DNA from: Bacteroidetes bacterium GWA2_40_15
GTDB taxonomy: Bacteria > Bacteroidota > Bacteroidia > Bacteroidales > VadinHA17
Assembly: GCA_001768195.1 (NCBI GenBank)
Contig: MENI01000083.1
Coordinates: 1 to 37,536 of the forward strand
Direction of reading: 5' to 3'
DNA length: 37,536 bases
Shown: one piece after another, positions 25,557 to 34,081 of the stretch
Layout of the letters: each line of letters begins with the position of its first letter
How positions within the stretch are numbered: the stretch's first letter is position 1
Translations under genes and position numbers: made by a program
The notes under the pieces: generated by a model
What the model was told of the DNA's origin: nothing
Databases searched by the model: none
What the model saw: only the letters and a program-made list of their open reading frames with translations

Positions 25557-27056
25557 ATGAGAAAGTTATTATTTTTTGCTATCCTGTTATCAGGCTGCTC
25601 TGCGGCAACACAGGATATGAGCTACAGCCTGCCCGGAAAAACTTTTTATGATGAGCTGCCAAATCCGGTAACTGCAAACATCACCCAATGGTCGGCGGTA
25701 AGGTCTGATGTAAATGTGAGTTTTGCCAGTGATAATGTGAGATATCCGAAGGAACAGGTCCCCCTGGTCTCTTCCGATGAATGGGCAACAATGGCATGGA
25801 AAGGGAAAAAAATTCATACACAAATACTTGTATGGACAAAAAAGGATATCCCTGCCGGTAAATACACAGGTTCGGTTACCGTTAATGCAGGAGAGGAATT
25901 TGTTCTCAGGATATCATTAGATGTAGCTGTTCATATACTTCCATCGTCTTCGGAGTGGAAATTCGACCTGGATCTCTGGCAGAACCCTGATCCCGTCGCA
26001 AAGGTGCATGGTGTTGAACTATGGAGTGATGAGCATTACAGACTTATGAGGCCATATTATGAAATGCTTGCCGGGGCAGGACAGAAAAGTATAACCGCAT
26101 TTATAATCGACCAGCCATGGGGACCTGACATTATTTATCACCGAAATCCGACATTTATAAAGTGGTCGAGGAAAAAGGATGGAAGCTGGTCGTATGACTA
26201 TACCGTATTTGACAAGTATGTTGAATTTGTAATGAGTTGCGGTATAGATCAGAGAATTAACTGCTATTCCATGATTACCTGGGATCTTAATTTCATCTAC
26301 TTTGATGAAGCGAAGGGAGATACAGTGTCTGTTTTCGCAAAGCCTGGCTCACAGGCTTATAATGAACTATGGGAACCAATGATCAGCAATTTTACAAACC
26401 ATCTTAAATCAAAAGGATGGTTTGAAAAGACAACCATAGCAATGGATGAACGCGATATGGAGGGTATGATAGCGGTTATGGCACTGCTCAAGAGAGTGGA
26501 TACTGAATGGAAAACAGCACTTGCCGGAGGTTATCACCGCGAGATAGCCATGGATATTTATGACTATTGCATAATAATCCATGACAAATTTGATGAAGAT
26601 ATTCTTGAAGCCCGCAGGGCTGCGGGACTGCCGACAACATTTTATACTGCATGCGGCGAGAGGCGGCCGAATGCTTTTACATTTTCGCCTCCTGCTGAAA
26701 ATGTATGGATAGGCTGGTACGCAGCAGCCGAAGGATTTACAGGATACCTCAGGTGGGCATATAATAACTGGACGGAAGATGTGTTGCGTGATACCCGTTA
26801 CAAGACATGGCCGGCCGGTGATTGCTATCAGATCTATCCGGGGCCGCGTACATCAATAAGATTTGAGAAACTTATTGAAGGCATTCAGGATTTTGAAAAG
26901 ATCCGTATTCTAAGGAATAAGTTCAGCAGTGAAGGAGATATTGTAAAACTGGATGAATTGAATATAGTTTTATCAAATTTCACACAGGAGAATCTTGAGA
27001 ATATACCGGCCGCTGAAATAGTAAAAAAGGGCAAGGAATTCATCAACAGATTTTGA
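25557..27056 (+). CDS. GH123-type (DUF4091) lipoprotein, putative beta-N-acetylgalactosaminidase
   Basis: The protein has 499 residues; lipobox LLSGC gives Cys14. A beta-sandwich N-domain (about 20-130) is followed by the catalytic barrel starting DLDLWQNPDPVAKV. Characteristic blocks are WSYDYTVFDKYVEFVM, INCYSMITWDLNFIYFD, HLKSKGWFEKTTIAMDERDMEGM with the Asp-Glu pair D297-E298, WIGWYAAAEGFTGYLRWAYNNW, and IYPGPRTSIRFEKLIEGIQDFEK. Of the five DUF4091-type proteins here, this most closely resembles characterised GH123 enzymes, which cleave beta-GalNAc through substrate-assisted catalysis using the 2-acetamido group. The substrate is inferred from family only. It starts 17 bases after the ASPIC gene stop. 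Confidence 0.85.
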   Translation: MRKLLFFAILLSGCSAATQDMSYSLPGKTFYDELPNPVTANITQWSAVRSDVNVSFASDNVRYPKEQVPLVSSDEWATMAWKGKKIHTQILVWTKKDIPAGKYTGSVTVNAGEEFVLRISLDVAVHILPSSSEWKFDLDLWQNPDPVAKVHGVELWSDEHYRLMRPYYEMLAGAGQKSITAFIIDQPWGPDIIYHRNPTFIKWSRKKDGSWSYDYTVFDKYVEFVMSCGIDQRINCYSMITWDLNFIYFDEAKGDTVSVFAKPGSQAYNELWEPMISNFTNHLKSKGWFEKTTIAMDERDMEGMIAVMALLKRVDTEWKTALAGGYHREIAMDIYDYCIIIHDKFDEDILEARRAAGLPTTFYTACGERRPNAFTFSPPAENVWIGWYAAAEGFTGYLRWAYNNWTEDVLRDTRYKTWPAGDCYQIYPGPRTSIRFEKLIEGIQDFEKIRILRNKFSSEGDIVKLDELNIVLSNFTQENLENIPAAEIVKKGKEFINRF

Positions 27057-27103
27057 GTCAGGATTTATTAAAGGGACTGTATTAAACATAAAATCGTTGA
27101 GAT

Positions 27104-28909
27104 ATGAAAACCTTAAAAGCTGTTTCCGGAATAATGCCGGATAATCTGAACTTGTGCAGAATGATCACCAGGATATTGGCTCTTGTGATTTTTATTTTCT
27201 GCATAGTATCTGCAAGAGCCCAGCAGGCTGATGTGAAAGAGGATGTGAAAGTATGGGCAGTGCCAGGCGAACAGAAAGTACGTCCGAATGACAGGGTTGA
27301 AACCAACAACCTTGTATGGTCCGGTGAAAAAAAGCGGATCAAAGTGGCAGGAGCAGGGAACGAACATGTTCCTTTTCAGGTAGTTATTACCACACCTGTC
27401 CCTCCGGGATGGAGACCAAAAGCCCCGGATGGGTTTTTTGTGATAGCTTCTGATCTGAAATCAGCTGAAGGTAAGATAATTCCACAGAAGCAGGTGAACC
27501 TCTTCCTTGAGCATTATATTCAGATATATGCAATCTCGAGTCCGGTTGGTGCCAAGGGCTTATGGCCCGATGCCCTTGCTCCGCTTAAAGTGCCATTCAG
27601 CATGCAGGCTCAGTATGCAGTGGTTGGCAACAGACCTGTTTGGGTTGATGTTTATATTCCTTCAGGTACACCGAAAGGTACTTACAGCGGATCCATTACC
27701 GTAACAAGGTTTGACAAGGTTATTGAGACCCTTGGTATTGAGGTTGAGGTTTATGGTTTCTCCCTCCCTGAGGAAACACATCTTATTACTTATGTGAATA
27801 TTTCAAAAGGCGAAATAGCCAGGTTCTATAACAAACTGGCATCATCACCTGAGATGGAGGAGCTTACTCAGAACTACTTCACTTTTCTTTATGAGCACCG
27901 GATGGAAACATGGTTCAACGATCCCCTTGTTCCTTCCATTACCATCAAGGGTGAAAAACTGGATGTAAAGTTCAACGATCAGAGATATGATCAGTATCTG
28001 AATAAGCAGAAAACCAAGAGAGTAATTCTTGAAACTGCTCCACATGAGATTATAAGTCAGGCCGGAGATGATCACTTCTCTGATGCAACAATTAAGATGG
28101 TTAAGCAATACCTGACTGCTGTTGAATCCTATTTCAGGAAAAACGGCTGGAGGGACCGGCTTGTTTTTAACAGTCCTATTGATGAGCCAAATACGAAAAA
28201 GGAATACGAGGATACCCGTAAATGGGCTCAGATTGTTAATGAAACAGTACCGGGTATACCTTTCCTGGCAACTGAATCTCCGGTAACGGATAATCCTGAA
28301 TGGGGAACGCTGCGCGGATATGTGAACAATTTCTGTGTTCATGGCAACTCACTGAATAATCCGGTGGTTAAACAGGCATTACGCGAAGAACAGTTAAAAG
28401 GAGGTGAAGCTACATGGTATATCTCTTGTGATCAGGCATATCCACAGCCAAATTATTTCATTGATGCACCTGCCCTTGATCCGGTAATGGTTCCCTGGAT
28501 TACGGAAAGGTATAAAATGAACGGGTTCCTCTACTGGGCAGCCAATTTCTGGAATCAGACACCCGATCCATGGCTCGATCCTGTAACATTTATTTCGGGT
28601 TTTGACTGCAGCGGAGGTTATGTTCTGAATGGTGAAGGATCGTTGATATACCCGGGGAACCATACAAAAAGATATACCGGACAACCGGATGTGAATGGCG
28701 CTGTTTCTTCTATCAGGTTTGAGCTTCTGCGCGACGGGATCGAAGACTATGAATATCTGTGGATGCTGAAAGGTAAGGGAGCGGCTGATTTCGCTGAGGA
28801 GCAGGTACGGAATATGGTGATCGATGTAAGTACCTTCTCGCGTAACCTTGAGGAGCTCTATTTAACCCGTAAGGCAATGGCAGGGAAACTGGAAGAATTA
28901 TCAAAATAA
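27104..28909 (+). CDS. DUF4091 (GH123-like) glycosidase
   Basis: The protein has 601 residues from 27104. The start is uncertain: ATG 27161 (Met20) would give a cleaner signal peptide (MITRILALVIFIFCIVSARA). The N-terminal beta domain (about 45-225) holds VPFQVVIT, NLFLEHYIQIY and PVWVDVYIPSGTPKGTYSG. The catalytic domain has FNSPIDEPNTKKEYED, with the Asp-Glu pair at 360-361. The C-terminal DUF4091 region has MNGFLYWAANFWNQ, NGEGSLIYPG and SSIRFELLRDGIEDYEYLWML. It is secreted or periplasmic. It is the last gene of the ASPIC operon (47-base gap). The probable activity is hydrolysis of a beta-hexosaminide, by family analogy. Confidence 0.83.
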   Translation: MKTLKAVSGIMPDNLNLCRMITRILALVIFIFCIVSARAQQADVKEDVKVWAVPGEQKVRPNDRVETNNLVWSGEKKRIKVAGAGNEHVPFQVVITTPVPPGWRPKAPDGFFVIASDLKSAEGKIIPQKQVNLFLEHYIQIYAISSPVGAKGLWPDALAPLKVPFSMQAQYAVVGNRPVWVDVYIPSGTPKGTYSGSITVTRFDKVIETLGIEVEVYGFSLPEETHLITYVNISKGEIARFYNKLASSPEMEELTQNYFTFLYEHRMETWFNDPLVPSITIKGEKLDVKFNDQRYDQYLNKQKTKRVILETAPHEIISQAGDDHFSDATIKMVKQYLTAVESYFRKNGWRDRLVFNSPIDEPNTKKEYEDTRKWAQIVNETVPGIPFLATESPVTDNPEWGTLRGYVNNFCVHGNSLNNPVVKQALREEQLKGGEATWYISCDQAYPQPNYFIDAPALDPVMVPWITERYKMNGFLYWAANFWNQTPDPWLDPVTFISGFDCSGGYVLNGEGSLIYPGNHTKRYTGQPDVNGAVSSIRFELLRDGIEDYEYLWMLKGKGAADFAEEQVRNMVIDVSTFSRNLEELYLTRKAMAGKLEELSK

Positions 28910-28989
28910 AATGAGGACGTCTTCAAGATTTGATATAATCCCCGTCAACCCCATGGCCGTCAACTTAAGACTGTTGTTTGTAAATAGAA

Positions 28990-29384
28990 TAGGGTAAAAA
29001 AAGTTTCCCCTCCTTTTGAAGGAGGGGTGGCCGGGGAAATTGATTATATGATATTTACAAAGTATGTTTCCCGGCCGGGGTGGTTGATTTAATTAACTTG
29101 ACAATGCACCATATACAGACTGAGATATACTATAAGTTATGGATTAAAATAATTGCAAGTGAGCGTTGGATTCACGATATTTTTATCTGAAAACAAACTT
29201 TTGTTCAGGGGTCATAAATAATTGAAAAGTCAGTTAGGAATAGTATTAAATAAAAGGAAATGTACCGATTTGATAGACTAATCAACCACCCCGTCCGCAT
29301 ACTAACTTTGCAATACATTTACTATCATTGTGTTGCGGCCACCCCTCCTTCAAAAGGAGGGGAAACTTATCCCGTTTTACCCTA
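28990..29384. repeat. Pair of inverted intergenic repeats with perfect 33-base arms
   Basis: The 625-base gap 28910-29534 has no gene. Arms 29001-29033 and 29336-29368 are perfect reverse complements over 33 bases (begin AAGTTTCCCCTCC), each itself containing a CCCCTCC/GGAGGGG hairpin. TAGGGTAAAA flanks them at 28990-28999 and, inverted, at 29375-29384. Each unit has a second end CGGGGTGGTTGAT (29076-29088; inverted at 29281-29293). Thus two copies of a roughly 90-base element face each other about 190 bases apart. The rest of the gap to 29534 holds another short G/C-rich palindromic stretch (about 29426-29490). Confidence 0.8.
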
Positions 29385-29534
29385 TAATAAAACAATGCTT
29401 AGGTTGATGGCTATGCCTTAGGGGGGCTAAATGAATCATTGGTTTTCAAAGTCCCTCCTGGGGGTTCCGATTGCTATTGGGATAGGGGTGAATTATAAAA
29501 ATAGACTTGTGAGTCATTTTCTAATAATTATATA

Positions 29535-31139
29535 ATGAAGAACACACTTTTTACTTTGCTGATGATCACGATTATTTCATCTGGAATGATCCAAAGCTGT
29601 AAACAAAACAGAGTTGATAGTACAAAACTGGAAATAGATATTACGGAAGATGAAAAATGGTGGGGAGGGGCTGTCCTCGATGGACGTAATTCACCTTTGA
29701 ATGATCAGCCATTTGCATATGATCAGTTCGGAAATTGCAAGGCCAACCAGGCAGCCCCGCTCTTCATATCAGACAAAGGCAGATATATCTGGAGTGAAAA
29801 CCCCTTGAATATAGAAATTACAAATGAACGGATAATTGTTGGTGCCAGGGGAGCTGAAGTTACTACCGGCAAAAATGGCGAAACACTTAAGGAAGCCTTT
29901 CTCCATGCAAGCAGGGAATTCTTCCCGCCTTCAGGCAAGACTCCCGATCCCTTGCTCTTCACCAGTCCACAGTACAATACATGGATAGAACTGCAGTACG
30001 ACCAGAATGAAAATGACATACTGAAATATGCTGAAGACATTATTAAAAACAGATTTCCGGTTGGTGTAATCATGATTGATGATAACTGGCAGGATCGCTA
30101 TGGCACATGGAAATTCGACTGTGAAAAATTCTCCGATCCCAAAGGCATGATCAGGAAGCTTAAAGCGATGGGCTTCAAAGTAATGCTCTGGGTTGTTCCT
30201 TTCATCAGTTCCGATTCCCCTGTTTACAGGGAGCTGGCAGAGAAGAGGCTTCTGGTATTTGCTGACAAGGAAAAAACAAGGCCTGCAAGTATAACCTGGT
30301 GGAACGGGGTCAGCGCACTGGTTGATCTTTCCAATCCTGAAGGAGAAAAATGGTTTAAGGACCAGATGAACAGTCTTGTCAGGGAGTATGGTGTTGATGG
30401 ATTTAAACTCGATGCAGGTGATCCTGAAGGATATCTTAACACCTTTTCCTTCGGTGATTTTGATCCGAATCAGCACTGTGAATCATATGCAAAACTGGGG
30501 CTTGATTTTCCTTTGAATGAGCTGCGGGCCTGCTGGAAAATGGCAGGACAGCCGCTGGTGCAGCGTTTAAGGGATAAAAGCCACACATGGAGTGATGTAC
30601 AGGTTCTGATCCCGGATATGATCGGATTGGGTTTGATAGGTCACCAGTTTGGCTGCCCCGATATGATCGGCGGCGGAGAGTGGACTTCGTTTCAGGATAC
30701 TTCAGTGCTTGACGAGGAACTCATCGTACGATCGGCACAGGTGAGTGCATTGATGCCAATGATGCAGTTCTCTGTGGCCCCCTGGAGGGTCCTGAGTAAG
30801 GAAAACCTATCCATCTGTAAGGATATGGCGAATCTTCATTTCAGGATGGGCAACGAAATCATGGAGATGGCCAGGGAATCAGCAATCTCCGGCGAACCGA
30901 TGGTGCGTAACCTGGAGTATGAATATCCAGGGAAAGGATACCATGGAATCAAGGATCAGTTCCTTTTGGGCAGCAAAATAATGGTTGCCCCATTAGCAGA
31001 AAAGGGTAAACGTTCACGACAGGTGGTTTTTCCTGAAGGAAAATGGATGGGTGATGACGGGGTAATAGTTGACGGACCTGTATCTCTGACAATAGACGTA
31101 CCGCTTGAAAGATTACCCTGGTATAGAAAAGTTAATTGA
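29535..31139 (+). CDS. Glycoside hydrolase family 31 lipoprotein
   Basis: The protein has 534 residues; lipobox GMIQSC gives Cys22. The GH31 barrel shows GVIMIDDNWQDRYGTW, MGFKVMLWVVPFIS and the nucleophile block GVDGFKLDAGDPEGY, with D293 as the predicted nucleophile. It also shows FGCPDMIGGGEW and MPMMQFSVAPWRVL. The KLDAGD form and short length place it near the MYORG/sulfoquinovosidase-like side of the family rather than the large alpha-xylosidases. GH31 covers alpha-glucosidase, alpha-xylosidase, alpha-galactosidase and alpha-GalNAc activities, so the exact substrate is open. I do not assign the acid/base residue. It is probably surface or periplasmic. A 625-base repeat-rich gap precedes it, so it likely has its own promoter. 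Confidence 0.87.
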   Translation: MKNTLFTLLMITIISSGMIQSCKQNRVDSTKLEIDITEDEKWWGGAVLDGRNSPLNDQPFAYDQFGNCKANQAAPLFISDKGRYIWSENPLNIEITNERIIVGARGAEVTTGKNGETLKEAFLHASREFFPPSGKTPDPLLFTSPQYNTWIELQYDQNENDILKYAEDIIKNRFPVGVIMIDDNWQDRYGTWKFDCEKFSDPKGMIRKLKAMGFKVMLWVVPFISSDSPVYRELAEKRLLVFADKEKTRPASITWWNGVSALVDLSNPEGEKWFKDQMNSLVREYGVDGFKLDAGDPEGYLNTFSFGDFDPNQHCESYAKLGLDFPLNELRACWKMAGQPLVQRLRDKSHTWSDVQVLIPDMIGLGLIGHQFGCPDMIGGGEWTSFQDTSVLDEELIVRSAQVSALMPMMQFSVAPWRVLSKENLSICKDMANLHFRMGNEIMEMARESAISGEPMVRNLEYEYPGKGYHGIKDQFLLGSKIMVAPLAEKGKRSRQVVFPEGKWMGDDGVIVDGPVSLTIDVPLERLPWYRKVN

Positions 31140-31154
31140 TTATAAAATGAAAAT

Positions 31155-31333
31155 ATGAGTCCACTCCGATAAAACCAAAAAATGAAATTGCCACGAAGAC
31201 ACAAAAACACAAAAACACCAATCCCGATAGTTATCGGGTTCACCAAGAGCTTATCTTTCAATGACTTATTCTTGGTGCAGCTTTGTGCCTTGGCGCCTTG
31301 GTGGCAAAAAAAATACTTTTCGGAGCAGACTCA
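31155..31333. repeat. Nested inverted-repeat element (CCAC-AAG-GCACAAAG type), copy 1
   Basis: The gap 31140-31359 is filled by this element. Outer arms TGAGTCNNCTCCGA (about 31155-31168) pair with the inverted sequence near 31316-31333. Next arms 31189-31212 (TGCCACGAAGACACAAAAAC...) pair with 31282-31305 (ending CGCCTTGGTGGCA). The centre holds ATCCCGATAGTTATCGGGTT and CACCAAGAG...TTCTTGGTG hairpins. Similar ends are found in copy 2 at 32322-32521. Confidence 0.7.
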
Positions 31334-31359
31334 AATATTAAAATTAATAAACTTAAATT

Positions 31360-32314
31360 ATGAAAAAGCAAATCCTGAGTTTCATGGCGTCAATATTTCT
31401 GTCTGCGAGCCTCTGTCTTGCAGATGCCCAGATTGTATATGATGCCCCTGAAAAGAAGTTGATTGATTTTAGTCAGCATTCTCCTTATATTCAATATTAT
31501 AAGGACCATTTAACCGATTATGAAAAAGAACCATTTGACGGCATAACGCTCAGGCTTACAAAGGAAGCCGGCAATGGAGATATATTTATGGTGGATAACT
31601 GGGCAAAGGTTACAGCTGAAGTCAAAGAGGCAGAATTAAAACTTGCTTCTTCTTTAAAAGCAAGTACAATGCTTACTGACAATCTTCTTGTGCTGTTCGG
31701 AGGTTCTCAGATGGACTGGTTTTCTGATGAAGACTGGGCAAAGACTGAAGAGCATATCCGATATGCTGTGGGAGTTGCCAGGGCAGCCAAATGTAAGGGC
31801 ATACTATGGGATCCTGAGCCATATAAACCCGGAAAGAATCCCTGGAAATGAAGAGGCATATTATTATACATCACCTCTTGAATATTTTAAAGTAAGGAGC
31901 ACACTTATTGACGATGCAAAAGCGCTTATCCCAATTGACTTGTGGTCAAAACATACCAGCTCATTCAGGATGGGCCATGCGATAGCTCCCGAGTATATCC
32001 AGGGAAACTGGCTGGGGTTGAGGCCATTCCCTTACAGGTTAAGCGGGCAGGGTGCTGTAATGTCAAAAGAAGAGAGAGTGAAATGGCTTGAGCATAATGC
32101 TTACTATGCATTACGTACTTCAGATAAGTATGCCTGGACCTGGGCTGAGAAGATCGACTGGTGGACCGGAAATAACCTGCCGGCAGGATTTACAGAAGCA
32201 CTTTTCAGGGCAAAAAAGAAAGTAGCAGCCGGACTACCTCTTGGTTTTGAAATTGAACAGATAATTGAAAATGCACAGAAAAAAGCTGAAGAATTTTACA
32301 AAGACATAAAGTAG
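31360..32314 (+). pseudogene. Broken secreted putative TIM-barrel glycosidase gene
   Basis: Frame 1 (31360-31851) begins with a signal peptide (MKKQILSFMASIFLSASLCL) and continues PFDGITLRLTKEAG, LFGGSQMDWFSDEDWAK and AAKCKGILWDPEPYKPGKNPW, then hits a stop. Frame 2 continues at once with GNEEAYYYTSP, VKWLEHNAYYALRTSDKYAWTWAEKIDWW and reads to 32314. The halves look like the start and end of one exported protein of a poorly characterised barrel-fold family, with the middle (my estimate is of the order of 80 residues) missing and the frame shifted. The junction near 31840-31850 contains GGAAATGAAG, where a short GGAAAT stretch could have been shared by both sides, as in a microhomology deletion. 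No domain name can be given with certainty. Confidence 0.7.
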
Positions 32315-32321
32315 CTTATTA

Positions 32322-32521
32322 TTAACCACAAAGGCAACAAAAGGATTACACAAAGTAACTCAAAGGAAATACAGTAAATGAATATAGAAAGAGTATTTAA
32401 AAAGGTTCAGATAGATCTTATCAGGTTCATACTGCACTTAGGCCGGGATAGATAAAAGAATTGTTTTATAATATTCCCTTTGTGCGCCTTCGTGATTTAC
32501 TTTGAGTGCCTTTGTGGTTAA
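32322..32521. repeat. Inverted-repeat element (CCACAAAGGCA type), copy 2
   Basis: TTAACCACAAAGGCA (32322-32336) is the perfect reverse complement of TGCCTTTGTGGTTAA (32507-32521). Inside, CACAAAGTAACTCAAAGG and CCCTTTGTGCGCCTTCGTG form further imperfect pairs. It fills most of the gap 32315-32564, and no gene is seen. It resembles copy 1 at 31155-31333, so the broken gene lies between two related elements. Confidence 0.7.
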
Positions 32522-32564
32522 ATAAATAATCTAACTCATAATTCACATTATAAATCAAATCATT

Positions 32565-33965
32565 ATGAAAATCAGGCAACTTATAATTGTTCTCCTTATC
32601 CTGTCAATCTCTTCCTGTAAGGAGAATAGTCCGACAAATCTACCCGGGGCAGAAGTACTAACAACCAAAACAGATGTTGCATTAACTCCGCCTATGGGAT
32701 GGAACAGCTACAACTGCTACGGAGCTACGGTTACAGAAAAAGAGATGATGGAGAATGCAATGATGATGTCGGTACATCTGAAGGAATACGGGTGGCAATA
32801 TGTGGTTGTCGATTATTGCTGGTTCTATCCCTTTCCCGGGGCAATGAATAATCCCCCTCAGGCAAGGGACTATAAACCAGCTCTTACAATGGATGTTAAC
32901 GGAAGGTTATTGCCCTCTGTTGAAAGATTCCCTGAATCTGCCGGAAATATGGGATTCAAACCTCTCGCAGATAATATTCATAGTCTGGGACTTAAATTTG
33001 GGATACATGTTATGCGCGGAGTTCCAAGGGAGGCTGTCGCAAAAAAACTCCCCGTTCTGAGGACCACAGTTACTGCAGATATGATTGCCAACACTTCTGA
33101 CACATGTAACTGGCTGAACTCCATGTATGGAATTGATATGACTAAAGAGGGGGCACAGGAGTATTACAATTCATTATTCGAACTCTATGCATCATGGGGA
33201 GTCGATTATGTAAAGGTTGATGATATTGCTACTCCATATCATGGGGCTGAGATTGAAGCGGTACGGCAAGCCATTGACAATTGCGGAAGGCCAATGGTGC
33301 TGAGTTTATCTCCGGGCGATGACATGCCTTCCGAACAGGCTGAACATGTAAAAAAATATGCCAATATGTGGAGAATATCAGCAGATTTCTGGGATAACTG
33401 GGAGAGCCTGAAAAGTCAGTTTGAACTGTGTAATAGGTGGTCTCATGTTTCCGGTCCGGGGCACTGGCCTGATGCCGATATGCTGCCACTCGGAAGGCTG
33501 AATCGCAGAGGCCCCAACCCCGCTCTTGAAAGGATTACATACTTCACAAGAGAAGAGCAGAAGACCATGATGACCCTATGGTCAATATTCAGATCTCCGC
33601 TTATGTTGGGAGGTGATCTTATCGTTCTTGATAATTATACCCGAACGTTGCTGACCAATGGTGAAGTAATTCAGGTTAACCAGAAGAGTGAGAATAACCG
33701 GCAGTTATTCCGTGATGGAGACAAGATCGCATGGATAGCTGATGTTCCGGGGAGTTTAGATAAATATCTTGCACTTTTCAACATCAGTGATAAAAAAAAT
33801 CCTGTCGAAATAGAAGCCAGCTGGGAACAATTGGGACTAACAGAACCGACTTATCATGTAAGAGATATCTGGGAAAGAAGGAACCTGGGTTTAAGTAAGG
33901 ATGGTCTGAAGTATGCCGTTAATTCTCATGGTGCAAGACTTTTTAGGATCTCAAAATCACAATAG
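32565..33965 (+). CDS. Glycoside hydrolase family 27 lipoprotein (alpha-galactosidase / alpha-GalNAc-ase type)
   Basis: The protein has 466 residues; lipobox SISSC gives Cys18. It has the canonical GH27 opening TPPMGWNSYNCYG, then YVVVDYCWF, LKFGIHVMRG, the nucleophile block DYVKVDDI (D219), SLSPGDD, the acid/base block RISADFWDNW (D274) and HWPDADMLPLG. A C-terminal beta domain with DKYLALFNISDKKNP follows. GH27 removes terminal alpha-galactose or alpha-N-acetylgalactosamine, with beta-L-arabinopyranosidase also known. Which one applies here cannot be told without structural comparison of the pocket residues. With GH31 nearby it probably trims alpha-linked caps from the glycan before GH123-type enzymes act. 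Confidence 0.92.
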   Translation: MKIRQLIIVLLILSISSCKENSPTNLPGAEVLTTKTDVALTPPMGWNSYNCYGATVTEKEMMENAMMMSVHLKEYGWQYVVVDYCWFYPFPGAMNNPPQARDYKPALTMDVNGRLLPSVERFPESAGNMGFKPLADNIHSLGLKFGIHVMRGVPREAVAKKLPVLRTTVTADMIANTSDTCNWLNSMYGIDMTKEGAQEYYNSLFELYASWGVDYVKVDDIATPYHGAEIEAVRQAIDNCGRPMVLSLSPGDDMPSEQAEHVKKYANMWRISADFWDNWESLKSQFELCNRWSHVSGPGHWPDADMLPLGRLNRRGPNPALERITYFTREEQKTMMTLWSIFRSPLMLGGDLIVLDNYTRTLLTNGEVIQVNQKSENNRQLFRDGDKIAWIADVPGSLDKYLALFNISDKKNPVEIEASWEQLGLTEPTYHVRDIWERRNLGLSKDGLKYAVNSHGARLFRISKSQ

Positions 33966-34081
33966 AAGTAAAAAACCTGCACATGCACTCATAAGAACAA
34001 ATGCAAAAAATTTAATGCAACCAGGCGGTTGGAATAATTGTAACATTAGAATATCGAGTTGTTTTAAAAAAACTATATAAG

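Noticed and set aside
27845-28342. 165-codon open frame on the minus strand within the DUF4091 gene
   Set aside because: The plus-strand frame has clear domain motifs there; the minus frame has no recognisable domain and no start context.
21641-29384. Insertion sequences at the large inverted repeats
   Set aside because: No transposase or remnant is found between the arms; these are short non-coding palindromic elements.
29931-30476. 181-codon open frame on the minus strand within the GH31 gene
   Set aside because: It lies opposite the catalytic blocks of GH31 and shows no domain or signal; it is a shadow frame.
31688-32314. Independent gene starting at 31688
   Set aside because: Its first part is an out-of-frame reading of the upstream coding sequence; only the part after about 31845 continues the same protein, so it is the second half of a broken gene.
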